Below are positions 1 to 9,492 of a stretch of 64,000 nucleotides of DNA, piece after piece. The notes beneath the pieces are model-generated. The model searched no databases and was not told where the DNA came from. It saw only the letters and a program-made list of their open reading frames with translations. The stretch comes from CF-46 sp042408445 (GTDB lineage: Bacteria; Chloroflexota; Limnocylindria; Limnocylindrales; CSP1-4). Each line of letters begins with the position of its first letter. Within the stretch, counting starts at the first letter, position 1. The translations under genes were made by a program, and so were the position numbers. Location of the stretch: assembly GCA_042408445.1 (NCBI GenBank), contig JBHORC010000027.1, forward strand, positions 1-64,000, in the 5' to 3' direction.

Positions 1-652
1 GCTGGCGGGCCGCGGCATCACGGCGCGACCCCTGGCGTCGCCGCGGCGCGCGCTTGCCTACACCGCCCGCCCCGCGTCGCGCGGGCCGGAGATCCAGCGC
101 CTCGGTGTCGACGACGATCTCGCCGCGACGCGGCGCGAAGATCCGGACGAAGTCACGGACGCCGGGCACGTCGAACTCGCCGTACGGCCCGCCGTCGACG
201 ATGTAGACCTCCGCGCCGCCCGAGCGGTACACGTCGCGGACCGTTCCGAGGAGCTCCCCGGTCGTCGAGGTCACGGGCGTCCCGATGACCTCGTGCCAGA
301 AGTAGGCGCCGCGGGGCAACCCACTCGCCGGCGCGGCGTCGATCTCGAGATAGACGCCCTTCAACGTCTCGGCCGTCGAGCGGTCCGGGACCTCGGCGAA
401 CTGGATCCGCCACCCCGGCCCGTCGGCGACGGCCGAGGACCAGGTGACCGTCAGCGGCTCGTCGGAGCCCTCCCGATGCAACACGGACCCGACGGCATAG
501 CGCTCCTCCGGGCGGTCCGTGAGGATCTCGACGCGAACGCCGCCACGCAACCCGTGGACGCCGCGGACGAGCGCCACGGCAAGGCGGTCGTCGCGCGCGG
601 CCGCGTCCGGGCCGACCAGGGGTTCGCCGAATCCGGCATCGTCGCCGGCCAT
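1..652 (-). CDS. rimM: Ribosome maturation factor RimM (3' end cut by window edge)
   Basis: RimM assists 16S processing and assembly of the 30S head near protein S19. Reading leftward from ATG at 652 the frame stays open for 217 codons to the window edge, so the stop lies outside. The N-terminal barrel carries the family signature VRGVHGLRG (residues 29-37) followed by VRVEILTDRPEERY; the PRC barrel begins near residue 117 with YFWHEVIGTPV. The tail after about residue 190 is Arg-rich and extends past the usual family end. The start lies 8 bases after the khpA stop, in the classic rpsP-khpA-rimM order, so co-transcription is likely. Function is secure; the true C-terminus is not visible. Confidence 0.9.
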   Translation of the reverse strand, partial: MAGDDAGFGEPLVGPDAAARDDRLAVALVRGVHGLRGGVRVEILTDRPEERYAVGSVLHREGSDEPLTVTWSSAVADGPGWRIQFAEVPDRSTAETLKGVYLEIDAAPASGLPRGAYFWHEVIGTPVTSTTGELLGTVRDVYRSGGAEVYIVDGGPYGEFDVPGVRDFVRIFAPRRGEIVVDTEALDLRPARRGAGGVGKRAPRRRQGSRRDAAARQ

Positions 653-660
653 CGGTCCGC

Positions 661-894
661 TCAGAGGATCTCGAGCGAAACCGGCTCTCCGTCGCGGGCG
701 GCCGTGACCTTGAGCAGGGTCCGGAGCGCCTTCGCGACGCTGCCGTTGCGACCGATGACCTTGCCCATGTCGTCCTCGGCGACGTGCAGCTCGATCACGG
801 TTCCACCCTGGTCCTGCACGACCTCGACCTTGACGGCATCGGGGTCGTCCACGAGGGACTTCGCGACGTACTCGACGAGCTCAGCGGCGGCCAT
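661..894 (-). CDS. khpA: KhpA-type KH-domain RNA-binding protein
   Basis: A 77-residue single KH domain protein of the KhpA (YlqC) family, which binds RNA and in Firmicutes works with KhpB/Jag in cell-division control. The GxxG loop is visible as GKVIGRNG at residues 44-51, followed by the helix SVAKALRTLLKV. I chose ATG at 894 because the protein then begins MAAAELVEYVAKSLVDDP, as in homologues; upstream in-frame sequence is Arg/Ser-rich and belongs to the overlapping rpsP. The start overlaps the rpsP 3' end by 14 bases, implying translational coupling. Its place between rpsP and rimM is typical. Confidence 0.93.
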   Translation of the reverse strand: MAAAELVEYVAKSLVDDPDAVKVEVVQDQGGTVIELHVAEDDMGKVIGRNGSVAKALRTLLKVTAARDGEPVSLEIL

Positions 895-1159
895 CGTTGT
901 CCTGCTTCTTCTCGGCCGGGATGATCCCGGCGGTCCTGAGGAGCCGAGCGACGGTGTCGGACGGCTGGGCGCCCTTGGCGAGCCACGAGGTCGCCTTGTC
1001 GGCGTCGATCTGGAGCTCGATCGGGTCCGTGCGAGGGTTGTAGTGGCCGATCGTCTCGATCGCCCGACTGTCGCGCGCCGATCGGGCATCGGCGACGACG
1101 ACGCGATAGGTCGGCTGCTTCTTCGCGCCCACGCGCGTCAGCCGGATCCGGACTGCCAT
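881..1159 (-). CDS. rpsP: 30S ribosomal protein S16
   Basis: Small-subunit protein S16, 92 residues, which contacts the 5' domain of 16S rRNA. The start MAVRIRLTRVGAKKQPTYRV is diagnostic, and IETIGHYNPRTDP in the middle is the conserved core. The C-terminus is acidic/basic and slightly longer than in E. coli. An AGGAGG-type ribosome site lies 13 bases before ATG at 1159, a longish spacing. It heads the rpsP-khpA-rimM set; 60 bases separate it from the DUF3352 gene upstream, with no strong promoter visible there, so it may be read from the ffh unit. Confidence 0.96.
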   Translation of the reverse strand: MAVRIRLTRVGAKKQPTYRVVVADARSARDSRAIETIGHYNPRTDPIELQIDADKATSWLAKGAQPSDTVARLLRTAGIIPAEKKQDNDGRR

Positions 1160-1219
1160 GTGTCTTCGTGTTCCTCCTGTGCACCGCCGGCGACTGGGGG
1201 GCCGGCTGGATTCGCTGGA

Positions 1220-3052
1220 TCAGTGAACGGTGACGAGGCCCGAGCTTCGGTCGAGCTGGCCGTCCTTGCGGGTGGCCTGGATGAGCGCGTCGAACGGCGC
1301 GAGATACGGCTTGATGTCGGTCTCGTAGTAGGCCCAGCGGTCCGCGGGGACCATCGACTTCGCGATCGGCTCGACGAGCGACCGGATCGCCGCGACGTCC
1401 ACGAACGAGGCACTCGTGTTCTCCGCACCGACGCGGCCCAGGAGCGCCTTGAACCGCGCGTCGTCGGCCAGCGAGTTGCCGGGGCCCGAATCGAGGACGG
1501 ACGCGACGAAGTCCCGGCCGTAGCCGACGACCGTGACGTCGGCGTTGGTCGCCCAGGCCAGCTCCGGCTTGTAGCCGGCCGGCAGACCGAGCGCGTTCGC
1601 GCCGGCCATCCCGCTGAAGTCGACGATCGAGATCTTCGTCCCGGCGTGATCCTCCGTCCGGAGGGTCACGCCGAGGTCACGGCCACCGAGCGACACGAAG
1701 CCGCCGATCGTCGTGAAGAGCCTCTCGGCAGCAGCGGCGTCGCGCGGCTTGACGACGAGCCCGCCGCCGATCGTGCCGTCGGCGTTGGGTGCCACGACGA
1801 ACGCCGTGTCACCCATCCAGCCCACGGCGGCATCGAACCCGCCCACGACGCTGAGCGCCTGGTCGAGCTGGTCGAACGCCGGCTTCGTCTCGGGCAGGGC
1901 GCGGAACTTCGCGAGGATCGCGGACAGCGCCGGGCCGACGTCGTGGACGTCCGAGTACAGGATCGCCTTCGCCGGGACGTGGCCGACGACACCGCTCGCC
2001 CGATTGGAGCCGTCATAGCCGATCTTGCCAGCCGGGGCGGTCGCGGCGGAGACGAGCGAGTCGTTCTCGAACCGGAGGGCGCTCGCCTCCCAGGCCGGGA
2101 CCATCGACATCAGGGTCTCGTCCACCGTCGTCTGGTCGAGCATGCCGGGCGAGGCCTCGGCGATCAGCTTCCGGAAGCCGTCGAAATACGGCTGGAGGCG
2201 CATGACGGTCAGGGCGACGTAGTCGCGATCGATCGTCGCGAGCGCGGCCTTGATGTCGGGATCCTGGAGGAGGGGGCCGTTGCCATTGCTGTCGACCGCG
2301 GCCTTCACCGCCGACTCGGAGCCGGCGAGCATGACCTTGTCCGTGACCGCGACGGCCGCGTCGAACCCGACCGTGTCGGCTGCGGTGACGAGCGTGAACA
2401 GGTCGGCACCGTTGTAGGTCGTCCGCTTGAACGCGGTCGGGTCGAGCGACGCGATCCAGTCGGCGGCCTTCGTCCGGCTCGAGATCGTGGCAACCATCAG
2501 CATGTTCGTGCCGGACATCGACGCCATCGGCGCGCCGAGCGCGCCCGCTGTCGAGGGCATCCCCTGCCCCACCGCGAGCTGGCCGCCGAACCACGGCTCG
2601 ATGTTCGCGGCCCAGGTCTGCTTGTCCTTCGACGCGGCCCGGACGAGCCGATCGAGAACGTCGTTCAGCTTCGGCTCGATCTGGCTCTGGTCGGCGAAGC
2701 CGGGAAAGGCCTTGAGGAACTCGGCCAGCTTCTGGCGCTGGTCGCCGGGCAGGTCGAGCCGCAGCTCCGTGTAGCTGAACGTCGCGGCCGGCATGTAGCC
2801 GACCGCCACCGATGCCGCGGGGCGCGCACCGGCGAGCGTCACGATCACGGCACTGCCGGCGACGACGACGATGATCCCGAGCAGGGCAACGACCCAGCGC
2901 AGCCCCGAGCGACGCGAGCCCGGCCGCACGGCGCCGCCGTCGCCGGTCAGGTCCCGTCCGGCGTCGTTCGCAACCGTCGACGAGCGGTCCCAGGCCGGCG
3001 TCGCGATGTCCTCGATCGTGGCGCCTTCCTCGGGCTGCCGTGGCTCGTTCAT
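1220..3052 (-). CDS. DUF3352 membrane-anchored protein
   Basis: A 610-residue protein with an acidic, disordered N-terminus (residues 1-50), one membrane helix at about 52-74 (LRWVVALLGIIVVVAGSAV) and a large extracytoplasmic region. The external part has repeated ferredoxin-like patterns (DPTAFKRTTYNGADLF, AKILYSDVHDVGPALSAI) resembling the DUF3352 family known from Chloroflexota and Cyanobacteria; no biochemical role is established for it. No catalytic motif is visible. It lies 14 bases after ffh and before rpsP, so it is inserted into a translation/SRP operon. A role in envelope or protein export is only suggested by that position. Family assignment is from memory of sequence pattern. Confidence 0.75.
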   Translation of the reverse strand: MNEPRQPEEGATIEDIATPAWDRSSTVANDAGRDLTGDGGAVRPGSRRSGLRWVVALLGIIVVVAGSAVIVTLAGARPAASVAVGYMPAATFSYTELRLDLPGDQRQKLAEFLKAFPGFADQSQIEPKLNDVLDRLVRAASKDKQTWAANIEPWFGGQLAVGQGMPSTAGALGAPMASMSGTNMLMVATISSRTKAADWIASLDPTAFKRTTYNGADLFTLVTAADTVGFDAAVAVTDKVMLAGSESAVKAAVDSNGNGPLLQDPDIKAALATIDRDYVALTVMRLQPYFDGFRKLIAEASPGMLDQTTVDETLMSMVPAWEASALRFENDSLVSAATAPAGKIGYDGSNRASGVVGHVPAKAILYSDVHDVGPALSAILAKFRALPETKPAFDQLDQALSVVGGFDAAVGWMGDTAFVVAPNADGTIGGGLVVKPRDAAAAERLFTTIGGFVSLGGRDLGVTLRTEDHAGTKISIVDFSGMAGANALGLPAGYKPELAWATNADVTVVGYGRDFVASVLDSGPGNSLADDARFKALLGRVGAENTSASFVDVAAIRSLVEPIAKSMVPADRWAYYETDIKPYLAPFDALIQATRKDGQLDRSSGLVTVH

Positions 3053-3066
3053 CTCGCGTTCCCCTC

Positions 3067-4401
3067 TTAGCGCCGGCCGACGAGGCCGGACATGGCGGCC
3101 CGACGACCGCCGGCACCACTGAACTGCTTCATCAGCTTCGAAAGCTCGGCGTGCTGCTTGATCAGCCGGTTCACCTCGGTCAGGTCGGTCCCGGCACCCG
3201 CTGCGATCCGTCGCCGGCGGGAGCCGTTCAGAACGGACGGGTCGCGTCGCTCGCGCGGCGTCATCGACCGGATGATCGCCTCGACACGCCGGAGGTCGCC
3301 GCGATCGACCGCGTCCTGGGCCTGCTTGGCCATGCCGCCCATCCCCGGGATCATCGACATCAGCTGACCCATCGGGCCCATCTTCTGGACGGCCTGGATC
3401 TGCTCGAGGAAGTCCTCGAGCGTGAACTGGGCTTTCCGGAGCTTCTCCTCGAGCCGCGCGGCCTGGGCCTCGTCGACGTGCTCCTGGGCCCGCTCGACGA
3501 GCGTCATCACGTCGCCCATCCCGAGGATCCGGCCGGCAAGCCGGTCGGGATGGAAGACCTCGAGCGCGTCCGTCTTCTCGCCGGTCCCCATGAACTTGAC
3601 CGCGAGGCCGGTCACCGCCCCGATCGAGAGGGCCGCACCGCCGCGCGCGTCGCCGTCGATCTTCGTCAGAACGAGCCCGGTCACGGGCACCGCGGCCGCG
3701 AAGGCCTGGGCAACCGTCACGGCCTCCTGGCCGGTCATCGCGTCGACGACGAGCAGCGTCTCGACGGGTCGGACCGCGGCGTTCACCGCGCCGATCTCGT
3801 CCATCAGCGCCTGGTCCACGGTGAGGCGGCCGGCGGTGTCGAGGATGACGACGTCGCGGGAGAGGCGCCGAGCCGCGTCGACGCCGCCGCGGGCGATCTC
3901 GACGACCGGCGTCCCTTCGGGTGCCCGGTGGACCGGGATGTCGAGCGCCTTGCCGAGCGTCTCGAGCTGGTCGGCGGCGGCCGGTCGGTACGGGTCCGCG
4001 GCGACGAGCAGCGGGCGACGACCCTGCCGGACGAGATGCCGGGCGAGCTTCGCCGACGATGTCGTCTTGCCGGAGCCCTGGAGGCCGACCATCGCGACGA
4101 CGGCCGGGTTGCCCTGGAGGTGGAAGGTTCGATCCCCTGCCCCGAGCAGCGTGATCAGCTCGTCATTGACGATCTTCACGATCTGCTGGCCTGCGGTCAG
4201 GGATTGAAGGATGTCGGCTCCGACAGCCTGCTCCCGAACGCGGGCGATGAAGTCCTTGACGACCTTGAAGTTGACGTCCGCCTCGAGCAGCGACAGGCGG
4301 ATCTCGCGCATCGCGGCATCGACGTCGGCCTCGCTGATCCGGCCGCGGCCGGTGAGGTCGGCGAGCGTCTTGCGGAGGCGTTCGCTGAGGTTGTCGAACA
4401 C
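3067..4401 (-). CDS. ffh: Signal recognition particle protein Ffh (SRP54)
   Basis: The GTPase of the signal recognition particle, which binds signal peptides on ribosomes and docks to FtsY. Domains over 444 residues: N domain 1-95, G domain about 100-290 with P-loop GLQGSGKT (106-113), DTAGR (187-191) and TKID (245-248), and the Met-rich M domain from about 310 (MGPMGQLMSMIPGMGGM). GTG at 4401 was chosen because homologues begin at (V/M)FDNLSERL; the in-frame sequence upstream is Pro/Arg-rich noise. A possible -10 (TACACT) lies about 100 bases upstream. No 4.5S SRP RNA gene was recognised in this window. Confidence 0.96.
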   Translation of the reverse strand: MFDNLSERLRKTLADLTGRGRISEADVDAAMREIRLSLLEADVNFKVVKDFIARVREQAVGADILQSLTAGQQIVKIVNDELITLLGAGDRTFHLQGNPAVVAMVGLQGSGKTTSSAKLARHLVRQGRRPLLVAADPYRPAAADQLETLGKALDIPVHRAPEGTPVVEIARGGVDAARRLSRDVVILDTAGRLTVDQALMDEIGAVNAAVRPVETLLVVDAMTGQEAVTVAQAFAAAVPVTGLVLTKIDGDARGGAALSIGAVTGLAVKFMGTGEKTDALEVFHPDRLAGRILGMGDVMTLVERAQEHVDEAQAARLEEKLRKAQFTLEDFLEQIQAVQKMGPMGQLMSMIPGMGGMAKQAQDAVDRGDLRRVEAIIRSMTPRERRDPSVLNGSRRRRIAAGAGTDLTEVNRLIKQHAELSKLMKQFSGAGGRRAAMSGLVGRR

Positions 4402-4500
4402 GGTCGGGCGAAGGGCTCCGTCAGGGTGAGGACCGGGGCCGCTACGCGGAGGCGGCGGCGTCCGGGTGGTGCGCGAGTTCTGACGCACCGAGGCGGCCGA

Positions 4501-4506
4501 AGTGTA
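4501..4506 (-). promoter_or_regulatory. Possible -10 element for ffh
   Basis: The minus strand reads TACACT inside the 217-base spacer between ftsY and ffh, about 100 bases before the ffh GTG. It is one of the few AT-rich hexamers in that spacer. There is no TG extension and no convincing -35. The rest of the spacer (4402-4618) shows no gene. Confidence 0.3.
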
Positions 4507-4618
4507 GCGCACGACCCCGCGAACACCAGTGGGGAGCGGCCTGCACGACGAGATCGCGGTGCAGATCGACGACGGGAGCGGCCGGTCGGCGGCGGCGCCG
4601 TCGCGGCGGCCGGCGTCG

Positions 4619-5737
4619 CTAGGCGAAGAGCGCCTGAACGAACGCGTGGGGGTCGAAGGGCAGCAGATCCGCGGCCTTCTCGCCGACGCCGACGAACCGA
4701 ACCGGCACGCCCAGGTCGTGCTCGATCGCGAACACGATCCCGCCCTTGGCCGTCGAATCGAGCTTCGTCAGGACGATGCCCGTCAGCCCGACCGCGTCGT
4801 GGAACGCGCGCGCCTGGTGCAGCCCGTTCTGGCCGGTCGTTGCGTCGAGGACGAAGAGGATCTCTGGGGTCGCCCCGGGCAGGCGCTTGTCGATGATCCG
4901 GCGGATCTTCGAGAGCTCGTCCATCAGGTTCGACTTCGTGTGCAGGCGGCCGGCGGTGTCCGCGATGACGATCTCGACGCGGCGGGCGACGGCCGCATCG
5001 AGCGTGTCGTACACGACGGCTCCGGGATCCGCGCCGGGCGCGTGGGACACGACCGGGACATGCGCCCGGTCCGCCCAGATCATCAGCTGGTCGATCGCCG
5101 CCGCCCGGAATGTGTCGGCTGCCGCGAGGAGCACGCTCCGGCCCTCGCCGGCATAGCGGGTCGCGAGCTTGCCGATCGTCGTCGTCTTGCCGGTCCCGTT
5201 CACCCCGACGATCAGCAGAATCGCCGGACCGCCCGGAACCGAGGGGGTCGGCTCCCAGGTCGTCGTCCGCGGCACGAGGAGCGCCTCGAGCTCCGCGCGG
5301 ACCGCCGCCTCTGCGCCGCCGGGATCGCGCCGCCGCCGCGCGCCCTCCACGACGTCCATCGCGAGCGCGGCGCCGACATCGCCGGCGATCAGCGTCTCCT
5401 CGACGTCGTCCCAGTCCGCAGCGCCGGGACCACCGCCGAGGATCCCGCGGAGCCGCGACATGAAGCCGCCACGCGTCCGCTCGAGGCCGTGATCGAGGGT
5501 TGCGGCGGGCTCGTCGGACCACGGACCCGGCGGCGACGCCGGCGGCATCTCGTGGACCACGGGAGCGGCCACGACCGAGAGCGGCTCGGCGGACGGCTCA
5601 CCGCCGACCGCCTCGTCGGCCACAGACGCATCGTCGTCCTCGAGATCGAAGTCCTCCGGCGACGGCTCTGGGGCGTCGAGATCGATCTCCCGGCGTTCCT
5701 CGTCGGGCTGCTCCTCCCGCTTGCGCCGCCAGAACAT
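4619..5737 (-). CDS. ftsY: Signal recognition particle receptor FtsY
   Basis: SRP receptor GTPase that docks Ffh-ribosome complexes at the membrane. 372 residues: a very acidic N-terminal A region (1-75), then the NG domain with P-loop GVNGTGKT (178-185), the insertion-box region AADTFRAAAIDQL, DTAGR (260-264) and TKLD (324-327), ending FVGVGEKAADLLPFDPHAF. The ATG overlaps the smc stop by one base (TGATG), so translation is probably coupled to smc. The sequence MFWRRKREEQ may act as a basic membrane-contacting tip. The smc-ftsY-ffh order is common in bacteria. Confidence 0.96.
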   Translation of the reverse strand: MFWRRKREEQPDEERREIDLDAPEPSPEDFDLEDDDASVADEAVGGEPSAEPLSVVAAPVVHEMPPASPPGPWSDEPAATLDHGLERTRGGFMSRLRGILGGGPGAADWDDVEETLIAGDVGAALAMDVVEGARRRRDPGGAEAAVRAELEALLVPRTTTWEPTPSVPGGPAILLIVGVNGTGKTTTIGKLATRYAGEGRSVLLAAADTFRAAAIDQLMIWADRAHVPVVSHAPGADPGAVVYDTLDAAVARRVEIVIADTAGRLHTKSNLMDELSKIRRIIDKRLPGATPEILFVLDATTGQNGLHQARAFHDAVGLTGIVLTKLDSTAKGGIVFAIEHDLGVPVRFVGVGEKAADLLPFDPHAFVQALFA

Positions 5738-8700
5738 CAGCCGACGCCGGCGAGGGCGACCGCCTGCTCGCCACGCTGCCGGTCGGCGATCGCCTGCGCC
5801 TCGTCGAGCCGGAGGCTGATCACCCGGCTCACGGAGTCGTCGCCGACCGTGACCCCGTACAGCGCGTCAGCCGCCTCGATCGTTCCCCGGTTGTGGGTGA
5901 TCACGATGAACTGCGTCCGGTCCGCGAGGCTCCGGAGCGCGTCCGAGAACCGCCCGACGTTCGCCTCGTCGAGCGCGGCGTCGACCTCGTCGAGGACGCA
6001 GAACGGGACCGGCCGGACCTCGAGCATCGCGAACAGGAGCGCGACCGCCGTCAGCGCCCGCTCCCCGCCGGAGAGCATGGCCAGGGCCTGCGCCTTCTTG
6101 CCGGGCGGCCGGGCGACGATCTCGATCCCCGTCGCGGACAGGTCGGCCGGATCGGTCAGCGAGAGTCGGGCGAAGCCGCCTCCGAAGAGCTGCTGGAAGC
6201 GGGCGTCGAACGCGACCTCGAGGGCCGCGAAGGTCGTCCGGAACTGTTCGGCGATCATCCCGTTCAGCTCGGCGATCAGCTGGCGCGTCTTCTCGATCGC
6301 CGACCGCAGGTCCTGCTGCTGCGTCTCGAGGCTGTCGAGCCGCTGGCGGAGCGCCTGGTACTCCTCGACGGCGAAGGGGTTCGCCGCACCGAGCTCGTGA
6401 TAGCGACGGCGGAGCGTCGACAGCCGGCCGGGTCCTGGCGGATCGGCGGCCGGAGGCTCGGCCGCCCACCGGGCGGTCACCACGTCCAGGGCGGCCTCGA
6501 GCGCGGCCGCGTCCTCGCCGTTCTCGCCCGCGGCGGACGGCGACTCCGGGGCGCCGGCGGCTGCTTCGCCCCCAAACGCGGCGACGTCCGGACCTGGGCC
6601 GACCGCCACGGGCACGATGCCGGCGGCCTGCTCGAGCCGCACGAGCCCCAGCTCACCGAGCCCGGCGAGCTCCACGATCAGCTGCTCGCGGACGGCGTCG
6701 CGGCCGAGTCGAGCCTCGAGGTCGGCGCGATCTGCGGCCCGAAGCCGGTCATCGGCGGTCCGGAGTCGGTCGCGAGCGGCCGACGCGGCCCGTTCCGCCG
6801 AACCGAGCCGGTCGCGGTCCGCGGCTTCGGCCGCACGGACGGCACCGAGCTCTGCGGCAAGCCGACCCTCGCGGTCCGCGGCCGCCGCAAGCTCCGCCCC
6901 GACGGCCCGGATCTCGATCTCGAGCCACTCAGCACGCTCGGCGAGGGCGGTGAGATCGCGCTCGGCCCGCCGGATCCGCTCGTCGTCCATCGCGATCGTC
7001 GCCTCTGCCCGCGCCCGGCGAGCCTCGATGTCGCGTCGCTCGGCCTCCGCGGCGCCGTGCTGTGCGGCGAGACGGTCGCGGCGCGCCCGCAAATCGGCGA
7101 TCCGGCCCTCCCACGCCAAGATCGCAGCGGTCTCGTCGTCTCGCGGCGCCGCCTCGTTTCCGGCCGCCGGCTGATCACTCCACAGCCCCGCCGCCTCGTG
7201 GGCGACCAGTGATTCGCGAGCCCGGCCAAGGTCCGCCTCGAGCCGGGCGAGCTGCGCCTGGTGCCACGCGGCCTCGCGAGTCGCGGCATCGAGCTCGCGG
7301 GCGGCCGTCCGTTCGATGTCCTCCGCGCGACGCCGATCGGCGACCGCACCCTGCTCCACGGCGACCGCGTCCGCGAGCGCTCGGTGGACGGCTTCCGCCG
7401 CAGCCCGTGCGTCGGTCGCGGCCCGGGCCGCGGTCGCGGACGCCGTGTCCAGGCGCGCGACGTCGGCACGGACCCGCTCGGCTTCGGCCCGTCGCTCGAG
7501 GATCGCGTCGCCGCGTCCGAGCCGGATCGCGAGGTCCGTCACGACCGCCGAGCCATCCTCGACGGCAACCGCCCAGCCAGGCGGGAGATCGGGCTGGAGG
7601 GCGAGCGCGGCGGCAAGGTCCGGCACGACGGCCGCGCGCGAGAGCACGCTTCGGACGGCCTCGGTGGGATCCCGCCGGACGACGTCACCGAGGACGGTCC
7701 CGCCGGCGGCCGACAGCCGGTCGAGGAATCGCCGCGTCGTCGCGTCGGTGGGCGGGCGAACCGCGACCGCCCGCTCGCGGACGACGAGCGCACCACGCTC
7801 ACCGGCGAGCGCCTCGACGGCTGCCGCGTCGACGAGATAGGCACGGGCCAGCTCGTCGAGGACCGCATCGATCGCCGCCCGGAACCGCGGCTCGACGCCG
7901 AGATCGTCGTCGAGGCGGCGCCCGCCACGCCGACGCGCCGCGCGGGCGATGCCACGCTCCTCGTCCTCGCGGAGCCGGCCATCGATGGCCTCGAGTCGTG
8001 CCCGCTCCGCGCGCAGCGCCGCGGCGAGACCGCCGGCCTCTTCCTCGGCGCCGCGACGTCGGGCATCCACGGACGCCGTTGCGGCCTGGGCTGCCTCGCG
8101 GGCAGCCGCCGCGAGATCCAGGCGACGGCCCGCCTCGGCGAGGATCCGCGCGGCGTCCGCGACGCGCGCTTCCAGCTCGGCTCGGCGACTCTCCGTCGCG
8201 TCGGTCGTCGCGCGCTCCGCCTCGACACGGCGGACGATGTCGGCCAGCCGCCGCCGCGCCGTCTCGTGCTCGGCCTGGCGGGCCGCCTCGGCGCGCCGGA
8301 TCGCGAGCGCCTCCTCGCCGCGCGCGCGCGTCGATGCCTTCAGGCCACCGACCTCCGCGTTGGCCTCTGCGAGGAGTCGGTCCGTCTCGGCGAGCGCCCC
8401 TTCCAGCTCGAGATCGCGCGGCGGCACCGGCAGCGCGACGGTCCGTCGCTGCTCCGCGATCGAGGACTCGGCAGCCTCCCGATCGGCGATGAGGCGGCTG
8501 CGATCCCGCTCGATGCTCTCGCGCTCGCCGGCGAGGCGGGTCTCGCGCAGGCGGAGCTCTGTCACGGCGGCGCGAGCCGACTCGTGGGCGGCCAGCCGCT
8601 CCTGCTCGACAACCGCTCGCTCGCCGAGCTCGCGGGCGATCGCCGCGGCGTCGTCCTCGGCGGATTGGAGGTCGGCCATCGCCTGCTCGGCCGCGGCTCG

Positions 8701-9492
8701 CTCGCGCTCCACGCGCGACGCGCACGACGCCGCGATCACCGCCGCTTCGTGCCAGCGGGCGTGGCCAGCCGCGAGCAACGCTGCGATCAGCTCGTCGCCC
8801 GCGCTCGCGCGCGTCGCCTGCTGCTCCGCCTGGGCGGCAAGTCGACGGGCCTGCGGTCGGAGCTCGACGAGGATGTCCTCGATGCGGGCGAGGTTCGTCT
8901 CGGACTCGGCGAGCTGCTCCTCCGCCTTCCGACGCCGGCGCTCATGGCGACGGACGCCGGCGACCTCCTCGAAGAGCGGCCGGCGCTCCTCGGGCCGCAG
9001 CGCGAGCGCCTGGTCCACCATCCCCTGGCCGATGAACAGGAAGGCGTTGTCGGCGAGGTGGGCCGAGTCGAGCAGGTCGACCAGGTCGCGCAGCCGGATT
9101 CGCTGCTTGTTCAGGAGGTAGTCGTTCTCACCGCTCCGGTACAGCCGCCGACCGAGCTCCAGGACGGAGAAGTCGACCGGCAGCAGTCCGTCGGCATTGT
9201 CGAGGACGAGCGTCACGTCGGCCATCCCCAGCGCCGACCGCTTCTCGGAGCCGGCGAAGATCACGTCCTCCGACTTGCGGCTGCGGAGCGCCCGACCCTG
9301 CTCGCCGAGCGACCAGCGGAGCGCATCGGCGAGGTTGCTCTTCCCGGAGCCGTTCGGTCCCACGACCGCGCTGATCCCGGGTCCGAACTCGACGAGGGTC
9401 CGCTCGGCGAACGACTTGAAGCCCTGGAGCCGGAGCGCGAGAAGCCGGGCCGGCGCGTTCGCGATCGTGCCGTTGCCGCGCGATGCGGTCAT
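5737..9492 (-). CDS. smc: Chromosome partition protein Smc
   Basis: SMC condensin ATPase (1251 residues) for chromosome organisation. N-terminal head with RLQGFKSFAERTLVEFGPGI and Walker A GPNGSGKS (45-52); two long Arg/Ala/Glu-rich coiled coils flanking a hinge around residues 540-660; C-terminal head with the ABC signature LSGGERAL and Walker B VPFCVLDEVDAALDEAN. I start at ATG 9492 (MTASRGNGTIANAPARLLAL); upstream in-frame sequence overlaps rnc and is not SMC-like. It overlaps the rnc stop by 4 bases. The coiled coil is unusually rich in Arg and Ala, as expected for this base composition. ScpA and ScpB are not in this window. Confidence 0.96.
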   Translation of the reverse strand: MTASRGNGTIANAPARLLALRLQGFKSFAERTLVEFGPGISAVVGPNGSGKSNLADALRWSLGEQGRALRSRKSEDVIFAGSEKRSALGMADVTLVLDNADGLLPVDFSVLELGRRLYRSGENDYLLNKQRIRLRDLVDLLDSAHLADNAFLFIGQGMVDQALALRPEERRPLFEEVAGVRRHERRRRKAEEQLAESETNLARIEDILVELRPQARRLAAQAEQQATRASAGDELIAALLAAGHARWHEAAVIAASCASRVERERAAAEQAMADLQSAEDDAAAIARELGERAVVEQERLAAHESARAAVTELRLRETRLAGERESIERDRSRLIADREAAESSIAEQRRTVALPVPPRDLELEGALAETDRLLAEANAEVGGLKASTRARGEEALAIRRAEAARQAEHETARRRLADIVRRVEAERATTDATESRRAELEARVADAARILAEAGRRLDLAAAAREAAQAATASVDARRRGAEEEAGGLAAALRAERARLEAIDGRLREDEERGIARAARRRGGRRLDDDLGVEPRFRAAIDAVLDELARAYLVDAAAVEALAGERGALVVRERAVAVRPPTDATTRRFLDRLSAAGGTVLGDVVRRDPTEAVRSVLSRAAVVPDLAAALALQPDLPPGWAVAVEDGSAVVTDLAIRLGRGDAILERRAEAERVRADVARLDTASATAARAATDARAAAEAVHRALADAVAVEQGAVADRRRAEDIERTAARELDAATREAAWHQAQLARLEADLGRARESLVAHEAAGLWSDQPAAGNEAAPRDDETAAILAWEGRIADLRARRDRLAAQHGAAEAERRDIEARRARAEATIAMDDERIRRAERDLTALAERAEWLEIEIRAVGAELAAAADREGRLAAELGAVRAAEAADRDRLGSAERAASAARDRLRTADDRLRAADRADLEARLGRDAVREQLIVELAGLGELGLVRLEQAAGIVPVAVGPGPDVAAFGGEAAAGAPESPSAAGENGEDAAALEAALDVVTARWAAEPPAADPPGPGRLSTLRRRYHELGAANPFAVEEYQALRQRLDSLETQQQDLRSAIEKTRQLIAELNGMIAEQFRTTFAALEVAFDARFQQLFGGGFARLSLTDPADLSATGIEIVARPPGKKAQALAMLSGGERALTAVALLFAMLEVRPVPFCVLDEVDAALDEANVGRFSDALRSLADRTQFIVITHNRGTIEAADALYGVTVGDDSVSRVISLRLDEAQAIADRQRGEQAVALAGVG

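Noticed and set aside
293..3070. Very long plus-strand open frame opposite rimM, rpsP and DUF3352
   Set aside because: Composition is Arg/Gly/Asp-rich noise typical of antisense frames in high-GC DNA, while the minus strand carries clear families.
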